Of a stretch of 64,000 nucleotides of DNA, positions 56,711 through 64,000 are shown piece by piece. The position numbers and the translations under genes are program-made. A model generated the notes under the pieces. It was not told where the DNA came from. It did not search any database and saw only the letters and a program-made list of their open reading frames with translations. The stretch is from contig NC_085125.1 in assembly GCF_030269925.1 (NCBI RefSeq), positions 930,001-994,000 on the forward strand, written 5' to 3'. Numbering within the stretch: the first letter of the stretch is position 1; each line of letters begins with the position of its first letter. The DNA comes from Bombyx mori (lineage: Eukaryota > Arthropoda > Insecta > Lepidoptera > Bombycidae).

Positions 56711-57119
56711 GTGTGCTTAGTGCGAGCTTTTTAATGTTCTCGATAGCGTAAAAGTTAACTCAAATTTGTATGCAAACGTATGCAAACTGGTGGTTTTTTA
56801 CTGGTGGTAGGACCTCTTGTGAGTCCGCGCGGGTGGGTACCACCACCCTATCTATTTCTGCCGTGAAGTAGTAATGCGTTTCGGTTTGAAGGGTGGGGCA
56901 GCCGTTGTGACTATACTTGAGACCGTAGAACTTGTATCTCAAGGTGGGTGGCGCATTTACGTTGTGGATGTCTATGGGCTCCAGTAACCACTTAACACCA
57001 GGTGGGCTGTGAGCTCATTCACCCATCTAAGCAATAAAAAAAAAAACGTTCCAACTCCATACAAATTTGAGTTAACTTTTACGCTATCGAGAACGTTAAA
57101 AAACTCGCACTAAGCACAC
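56711..57119. mobile_element. Palindromic element split by Bm1
   Basis: Arms of 62 bp at 56711-56772 and 57058-57119 are near-perfect reverse complements (gtgtgcttagtgcgag... gttaactcaaatttgtatg). The loop is occupied by a Bm1 SINE at 56797-57047. It is likely a foldback or MITE-type element. No coding region. Confidence 0.8.
56797..57047 (+). mobile_element. Bm1 SINE inside a palindromic element
   Basis: Headless body and A tail in the loop of the 62-bp inverted arms. Confidence 0.92.
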
Positions 57120-57153
57120 ACAGCGTGGGTTTCATTAGTCGGATATAAATAAA

Positions 57154-57472
57154 CTAGCTTTTGCCCGCGACTCCGTCCGCGTGGAATAGTTACTTTGGCA
57201 TAACGCTAAATGTTACCCCCCACTTCATTTACGTAGAAAGTGAAGATATTTTTGAATTATAGAATGTTAAGGAGCTATTTAAACCCCTATTTTAAAACAT
57301 TCTTTATTGGTGCTCCACTTGTTTTGGTCTTACCGTGATGTTATATAGCCTATAGCCTTCCTCAATAAATGGGCTGTCTAATACTGAAATAATTTTTCAA
57401 ATCGGACCAGTAGTTCTTGAGATTAACGCGTTCAAACAAACAAACTCTTCAGCTTTATAATATTAGTATAGA
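57154..57472 (-). mobile_element. Helitron-like element
   Basis: Minus strand TCTATACTAATATT to cgggcaaaagCTAG. Contains the gcccgcgactccgtccgcg block common in Lepidoptera. Confidence 0.7.
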
Positions 57473-57784
57473 TATGACTATTATTAATTTTTACACCCGT
57501 CGCGACTACCGGTAACTTGATATAATGCAATCTTATACACTTATTTAACAATCCATCAAAATAGCCTGAGTATTAAGTTTCTATATCGTCATGGTTTGAC
57601 GGTTAGATGAGGTGACTTTACTGGTTTTTTATTGCATTAGATATGCCGATGAAATTGCAGTTGAGATTGGCATCACGAGCAAGTTAGGACAAGCCCAAGT
57701 CAGGACTGCGTTGTGCAGTGAGGGCCCCATGCTTCGAACTGAACCGTAGGTATATGTCGGAGAAGCCACAACTATTAACACCAT

Positions 57785-58150
57785 TGAAGTCGTCGTGGCG
57801 TAAAGGATAAGACGTCCGGTGCATTCGTGTTGAGCGATGCACCGGTGTTTGAATCTCAGGCGGGTACCAATTTTTCTAATGAAATACGTGCTCAACAAAT
57901 TTTCACAATCGCCTTCCACGGTGAAGGAATAAAATCGTGTAATAAAAATCAAACCCGCAAAATTATAATTTGCGTAATTACTGGTGGTAGGACCTCTTGT
58001 GAGTCTGTACGGGTAGGTACTACCACCCTGCCTATTTCTGCCGTGAAGCAGTAATGGGTTTCGGTTTGAAAGGTGGGGTAGTCGTTGTAACTATACTGAG
58101 ATCTTAGAACTCATGTCTCAAGGTGGAGGACGGCATGTATATTGTAGATG
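57785..58150 (+). mobile_element. Bm1 SINE with tRNA-like head, 3'-truncated
   Basis: Head (gtcgtcgtggcgtaaaggataag, gtgtttgaatctc) and most of the body. The 3' end is replaced by another repeat after agatgtctt. Confidence 0.9.
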
Positions 58151-58154
58151 TCTT

Positions 58155-58231
58155 CGCCAATATCCAGTGGTAACACTTAAACGGACTAGAAAGAGGGTAG
58201 GCAGATTTTTTTGCTACTAACATCCTACTTG
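58155..58231 (-). repeat. Dispersed repeat copy 1 (interrupted)
   Basis: Its reverse complement matches 59943-60029, through ggcagattttttt and agaaagagggtaggcag. It is broken on its right side by the 429-bp retroposon; the remaining piece starts at 58661. Confidence 0.7.
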
Positions 58232-58660
58232 GACTTTTTGGCGGGAACGCGAGGAGTGAAGTTGTGTGATTTGTTTTATTTTGTCTATTTAGTGTTTCTT
58301 CGGGTTTAAATGTGTAATAATGGTGGTTTATTAACTGTTTAATATCTGTGAGAGTGCACAAATGTGGGAAAATGAAACAAAGCCGCTGGACGTAACTTCT
58401 CGGGATCCTCCAAAAAGTCCACTGAAAAAATCTTAGTAAATGACCACCATTTTACTGAGATTATATTTCATCCCATATCATCTCAATTCATTTCATCTTA
58501 TTTCATCCCAGTTGATTGGTGTCTCAAGTTAATCATCTTCATTTCATTTCACTCCATAAAATTCATGAAATTTTTCATAAAAATATGAATAATATAAATT
58601 AAAATAAGACATGACTTAAAGGTCTCAGTTACCAGGTCATAAAATCTCTTAAAAAAAAAA
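58232..58660 (+). mobile_element. Unnamed 429-bp retroposon with poly(A) and apparent target-site duplication
   Basis: Begins gactttttggcgggaacg and ends in eleven A. It is flanked by acatcctacttg at 58220-58231 and 58661-58672. No Pol III A/B boxes or ORF are evident. It could be a truncated LINE end or a SINE. Confidence 0.6.
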
Positions 58661-58672
58661 ACATCCTACTTG

Positions 58673-59942
58673 TAGTCTCAACCTGTGATCATAGCGCTTG
58701 CAAGAGTGCCGAAATATCGAGAAGTAATTGAAGTAAAAGATTACGTTTTTTTAAATAATTATTTTAAAAATAAATAAAAACACGATGTATCTCTCTAAAG
58801 AAAATATATGTACCTACTTTAGTTCGTGTATTTTTTAATGACCATAAGATCATATCGGTCATTATTTCATTTGCACATGCAGCACGTCTGCTCTAACCTT
58901 CTTTGCTTCGGTAAAAATAAAGCCTCTCTGAAATATATGAGAATTTGAGATTAGCAACGGAATGAAAAAGCTTGCATTGAAAACCTCTGCTTCATCACGT
59001 AGTGGCATTTATAAACAGAACAATGGAGCCGGTCCGAACTAGCTATTCACAGATTAACTTTTTGTATCATCATTAAAATACACCTACTAACATTCTAAAA
59101 CATTTTGTAGAGCTATTAAATTTATAGGTTCTGCTTACACAAGGCTGGCTGCACACCTAGCGATCGCCGAGCTTTTTATGAAAAACGCGTGCTTTTTTAC
59201 GGGACCCAATAAATCCTTCATAGACTTATCAAAAAACAAATGTAAAACATGTTTAAAATAAATTAAATCTTTAACTGTCTTAATCCTAGTGACAATTTTA
59301 GGTGGATCATGGAATCATTATATTGTCATAGCTGCTTAACGTGTCTTTTAAGTGTCAAATAAATTACTCACGCACTTGGGAATTTAAAAGGTTTTTTTAT
59401 TTATTCTATATTAGAGCCATACACCTATTAGGTTAAGTCGGCTTTTAAAAGTGTTACTATTATTAAATAACGGTTTTCTCACTCTAAAAATCGAAGCGTA
59501 TGACTACTTTACAACAGAACCGTGCGGCCCAACACTTACTTATATTGCAAATAAAACCCTACACTTTCTGTTGTCTTTTGTATATAGTCAAATGGAAGTA
59601 GCTGCTATTTGGGAGCCCTGGCAAAGATGGGAGGAGTACTCCATCTGAGGACGGAATTGTGATTTGCGAAGGTCGTTGTCTTGGCGTAAAGTATCGCTTT
59701 GCTCTGTTGAAGAATCCTAGCAATTTTGACGACAACTTAGCTTTGTCCTCCTAATTCTCCGATAGTAGAGATCATTCGAAACGTTGACTCCAAGTTTCCC
59801 AACAATCGTGAAAGGTCGCAGCGATATTCCTTGAAATTGTGGCGTCCTGTCAAAAGGGTCTTTATACCCAGTGAACGCGCGGATCTTGTCTGTGCCTATA
59901 ACTTGAATTGAATTACATTTCTATACAGAATGGGAAAAAAAA
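58673..59942. other. Nothing recognised
   Basis: AT-rich; open frame at 59451 has no motif. Confidence 0.5.
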
Positions 59943-60029
59943 GACTACAAGTAGGATGTTAGCAGCAAAAAAATCTGCCTACCCTCTTTCTAGTCTGTTT
60001 AAATGCTACCACTGGATATTGACGACTGA
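59943..60029 (+). repeat. Dispersed repeat copy 2 (uninterrupted)
   Basis: Inverse orientation to copy 1. It reads straight through the point where copy 1 is interrupted, so it serves as an empty-site reference. Confidence 0.7.
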
Positions 60030-60118
60030 CCATATGATGAATCACGGCATCAAAAATTTTATTGCCAACATTTATTTTATTGTCTACACGGAATATCGAG
60101 ATTGTTTTTATTAATCAA

Positions 60119-60222
60119 GATTTTTTTATTGCCACTGTAAATATACAAACATATGGACCATATAATAGTGAGCAGTCGCCATTGTTCACTACGCTAGAGA
60201 TACTGCCATACCACTGCTTACT
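60119..60222 (-). mobile_element. BMC1-like LINE tail, very old
   Basis: ttttttattgccactgta and a faint match after it. Confidence 0.5.
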
Positions 60223-61004
60223 GTTAAATTCCTAGTTCCTATTGTCAGAATTGAAAGAATAAATTGAGTGCATATTAGTGTACAGAAAATCGGTATAGGC
60301 AATTCCCAATTAAAATGCATATAACATTTCAAAAATGAATGAATAATTGTGTAAAACTATTGTCAGCATTAAATAATTGTGTAGAAGCGTTAAAAACGCT
60401 AGTTTATAGTCAGCCTAATCGTTTCTTGATGTCGCCTTCACTAAACCGCAGAGCATTACTTTAAATGTCGCAAAATAGACCTCGCTGTGGGCTTTACCAT
60501 TTTAGCTATGACTAAGTTTTTGATGTGTATTTGCCCTACGTATTATTATTATTTTTCGTGAAATTTAACGAATGCTATTTTTCCAAACTATTTTTGTTTA
60601 GTTTAGTTGATATAGCAGAAATCGATTCAGACATTGTAACTAAGTAGGCAAAATAAATGTTTTAAAACGATTTTATTCTTACCTTGGGCTATTACGTTCA
60701 ATGCAATGCAGTTACATGGTTTCACAAATCTCGTTTTTAAGAATATTGATTTTAAATGGGCACCAGATTCCTTACGATTCATATCTTTGCACAGCAAATT
60801 ATTAGAATAAATATACACATTAGTCTTGTATTTATAAAGTCTTAAAATACATTTCTGTAACTGGAAAGATCCAACCAAACGTATTTGATTGTAAGAGGTA
60901 CCGTCATACACCGATGGTTCCATTCGTAATAGTTAACGAATTTCTGTAAGCCCTTTAAAAGAACACTGTCAAAATATTCATATTGATTTCGAGAAATTTC
61001 GACG
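60223..61004. other. Nothing recognised
   Basis: An open frame of 98 codons (60627-60923, minus) has no recognisable domain. Confidence 0.5.
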
Positions 61005-61165
61005 ACGGGAAATTCTTCCACCGAGTTAGTGATTTTCCTCGGTAGACCGACGGTCCGAATTTTGTTGTTCGGAACTTGTATATTTACAAGCTTATCTTGA
61101 AAATGTCGTAAGCGCGATCCAGGAATCTGTCAAATAGCTTGGTACGTATGATAGCTACCGCCACA
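61005..61165 (+). mobile_element. LINE coding fragment, related to 1.12 kb
   Basis: ttcttccaccgag, ctcggtagaccgacggtcc and cttgaaaatgtcgtaagcgc are collinear with the 1.12-kb copy. Confidence 0.65.
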
Positions 61166-61506
61166 CATTCTTGTTTATTATGAGTAATGTAACGCCGTTA
61201 CGAATTTTACTCTTATAAATCTTCCATAGCTAATTATGATGTATGCTAAAAATACATAGATAAGTATTGAGAATTAAAAAAAAATGCAAATAGTGCAAGA
61301 AGACTTCAGAAATTAAGCGAAAACTAATACCGGGACGTAGGTTAAGAGTAACAGGATGATAGCAAGCCGTCCTTCTTCACCGGACTACGATTGTATGGCA
61401 CTTGTCTTGTTAATCTTTAGGATCTTCGTTCAGTTTGATTCATTTACAAGAGCCAACGCTATCCCAACCTCATCTTATCAATCCGCTTCTAATTCAGCCT
61501 TGTTTT

Positions 61507-61748
61507 TTTTTTATTGCTTTGATGGGTGGACGAGGTCACAGCCCACCTGGTGCTAAGTGGTTACTGGAGCCCATAGACATCCACAACGCAAATGCGCCAC
61601 CCGCCCTGAGATATAAGTTCTAAGGTCTCAAGTATAGTTACAACGGCTGCCCCGCTCTTCAAACCGAAACGCATTACTGCTTCACGGCAGAAATAGGCAG
61701 GGTGGTGGTACCTACCCGCGCGGACTCACCAGAGGTCCTACTACCAAA
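61507..61748 (-). mobile_element. Bm1 SINE
   Basis: Body ending in a mutated ctactacca. Confidence 0.92.
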
Positions 61749-62369
61749 TTTGGTATCGAAAATCAAATTCGATGGAGGGTTGAATAGTGAAAGATCGACT
61801 TTTGAAATAATTAAAAACGAGCATCAGCAGTAGTCAGCGACTTAGCTATGCCCCCGTCATTGATAATGACACTTCTAATATACAATTGTGCCGGTCTCCC
61901 TTAAAACCAGGTGGAACTTAAACTCGTCGACTGGCCGTATAGAGCATTTAATAAGCATAAAAAATATGTACACATTTTTGCACTGTTGTTTTTTTCTGTA
62001 TATAAATCATGATTGAATCTGTATTGGAGTCTTAGGTCGGGCCAAGTAAGGGTACGAGATGGGCAGTCGATCTAGATATAGATCGTCTAGACTTTGTTGC
62101 TCAATTAATCGACGGGATATAACTTTGTTGGGATATCTTAAAGATCTAGGTCAAGTTTCAAAAAAATAACACATTCTCGTATCAAGGAATTAATTGTTTA
62201 TTTAATACAATTTTTAAGATTCTCACTGGCAGATGTGACTAAGACCCCATCACGCAAACATTGTCCATCGGACCATTGGATACGATACACTCTAGGGCGC
62301 AGCAAAGTCGACGCAGCATCAATCGCGTTTGAGTACTAACCGCGTGGCAGGAGAAGACCTTGCCGCCCT
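61749..62369. other. Nothing recognised
   Basis: No ORF or repeat that I can place. Confidence 0.5.
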
Positions 62370-62490
62370 GTATGGCGACTTACTGTGGAGAGCGAGATGT
62401 GGACTGCTGGCCTGACCTGGAGTGATGTTAAGAAATATGCGCAAGACAGAGTCAAGTAGAGACAGCTTGTGAGGGCCCTATGTACCGGCG
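62370..62490 (+). mobile_element. LINE C-terminal scrap
   Basis: gatgtggactgctggcctgac and gagacagcttgtgagggcc. Family uncertain. Confidence 0.45.
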
Positions 62491-62504
62491 GGGTACTTTT
62501 TCTC

Positions 62505-62820
62505 ATACCTTCTCTCTTCTCTCATATCGTCATTCGCACACTCCATCCGTGTTTTTTTTTTTTTTTTTTTTTTTTATTGCTTAGATGGGTGGACGAGCTC
62601 ACAGCCCACCTGGTGTTAAGTGGTTACTGGAGCCCATAAACATCCACAACGTAAATGCGCCACCCACCTTGAGATAGAAGTTCTAAGGTCTCAAGTATAG
62701 TTACAACGGCTGCCCCACCCTTCAAACCGTGTATTCTTCGGTCGACCTCTACCCCTTCTACCTTGCTCTAACATTCCATACATCTTCTCTCTATGCATGA
62801 CATGTCCATACCACGCTAAC
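62505..62820 (-). mobile_element. RTE-type LINE 3' end, split by Bm1
   Basis: ctctcatatcgtcattcgc and, after the SINE, cttcggtcgacctctacc and catgtccataccacgc. Confidence 0.75.
62550..62730 (-). mobile_element. Bm1 SINE, 5'-truncated, inside a LINE
   Basis: Long T run, body only to ccttcaaacc, flanked by ccgtgt on both sides, within an RTE-type fragment. Confidence 0.88.
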
Positions 62821-63118
62821 CGCTACGCTAGGAGTACAACAACAACCTGCCAGATGTTCACAACAAGGTTTTATGAGATATTACACAAACTGATAACACA
62901 CTTGATGTTAAATAGTAACTGTCATCGTTACAGTCGCCATTGCCTATCGTAAGAAATACGAGAGGAAAAGGTAATTTGAGAACCGGCGACAGGGCGTGTT
63001 TTATCAGCACGTATTTTCTCACCGTCCTTTCTGTGTCTGATGTGACGCGGTATGCATTTCATTCTTCACAATACCTCTCTAAAATTACGACATAGGGCCT
63101 GTAAGTCTCCAAGTCTCT

Positions 63119-63283
63119 TCACTGGTGGTAGGACCTCTTGTGAGTCCGCATGGGTATGTACCACCACCTTGTCTGTTTCTGCCGTGAAGTAGTAATGCGT
63201 TTCGGTTTGAAGGGTGGGGCAGCCATTGTAACCGCGTTAACACCAGGTGGGTCGTGAGCTCGTTCACCAATCTAAGCAATAGA
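63119..63283 (+). mobile_element. Bm1 SINE, internally deleted
   Basis: The 5' part to gccattgtaacc is joined to gttaacaccaggtggg. The A tail is lost. Confidence 0.85.
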
Positions 63284-63600
63284 CCGATAGCTACGTATTA
63301 ACACCAATGCCATACCATCCACTTCATTATTACACATAGGCCGAGCAATAATCTGACATGTTATGTAATTACACTTAAAACAGGGCAATTTACCGTAATG
63401 AGGTTTGCCCATTGGCCCAGAGGCGTAGCGCTGATTGAAGCGTGCAGCAAAAATTAAAAGAATATTACATTTCGATGCGTTGGTTTTGCGTAATGAAGTC
63501 TGACAGAGGTCGCGAGAATGGATGTCGGCTGCATCAGAGCGGCCGCACTGGACAACTGTCAACAAGGACTTCCCAATCAATTGTTGTTAATGTTAATAAA

Positions 63601-64000
63601 CTAGCGGCCCGCTCCGGCTCCGCTCGGGTCTTAAACAAAAATTTCAACGATATTTGACGTTGTTTTATTTTTTTAAATAAAAGAACACTTATTGCGGCAT
63701 AACTCTAATAGTTAGACATAATGCTTTCGCAACGCTTTTTGTAAATAATAATGTGTTCTACAAAGTCGTAGTACATTATTTTATTCTGTCATCAATAGTT
63801 TTCGCAGGGCACGCGATGTAAAGAGTATTTTAGGTAATTTTTTTACACCTTGGGTTACATTCCATTATTAATGTTACCTGTTTATGTTTAGGTTTTAGTA
63901 AGGATCCCTAATTTTTTTCAAAAAAGATTATAACCCGTCACTCGGGAATAGTGTGGCTTCCAAACAGTGAAATAATTTTTCAAATCGGTTCCCTAGTTTT
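63601..64000 (-). mobile_element. Helitron-like element, cut by window end
   Basis: Its 3' end (CTAG at 63601-63604) is present. It matches 55.1 kb, with cacgcgatgtaaagag shared. Confidence 0.65.

Overview
The window looks like chromosomal DNA of the silkworm Bombyx mori or a very close bombycid. It is AT-rich and full of the tRNA-headed SINE that I recognise as Bm1 (about 30 copies), LINE 3' ends of the BMC1 type and the RTE type, and Helitron-like elements. It also carries one intact, GC-rich R1-clade non-LTR retrotransposon. I named families by recognition and ran no search.

The host genes are two cuticular-protein genes, both on the minus strand. Gene 1 (coding exons 4701-4709, 3843-4119 and 1636-2330; 326 aa) encodes a secreted Gly/Ser/His-rich protein with no chitin-binding domain. 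Gene 2 (coding exons 51093-51101, 49246-49783 and 38675-38970; 280 aa) encodes a secreted RR-1 (Rebers-Riddiford) cuticular protein with Gly/Ala/Ser-rich flanks. They look like paralogs. Both have a 9-nt first coding exon (M-K-L) that splits the signal peptide, the same intron phases (0 then 1), a YLPP motif near the mature N-terminus, a C-terminal AASRQYL-P motif, and a QTGY[QK]Y end. Each also has a TATA box about 30 bp upstream of a TCACAGT-like initiator. Gene 1 therefore looks like an RR-less relative of gene 2. Both products would be exported by epidermal cells into cuticle.

Layout: 1-1.6 kb is repeat debris downstream of gene 1; 1.6-4.8 kb is gene 1, with SINEs in its second intron. 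From 4.8 to 37.9 kb is an intergenic repeat field. It holds tandem duplications, nested LINEs and SINEs, the 6.8-kb R1-clade element (16.65-23.47 kb, minus strand, ORF1 and ORF2 overlapping at TAATG), and a 440-bp CT microsatellite. From 37.9 to 51.2 kb is gene 2, whose 10.3-kb second intron contains SINEs, a Helitron, LINE debris and the C-terminal part of another reverse transcriptase. From 51.2 to 64 kb is upstream repeat DNA with a palindromic element split by Bm1, a retroposon with an apparent target-site duplication, and several Helitrons, one running off the window end.

The most notable structures are the intact SART1/R1-like element and its surroundings. Its poly(A) end abuts an inverted copy of its own 3' end. 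Its 5' end faces an inverted 5' fragment across a short CCTAA/CCTA-rich spacer that resembles degenerate insect telomere repeat. I found no tRNA, rRNA or CRISPR locus and no other host gene.
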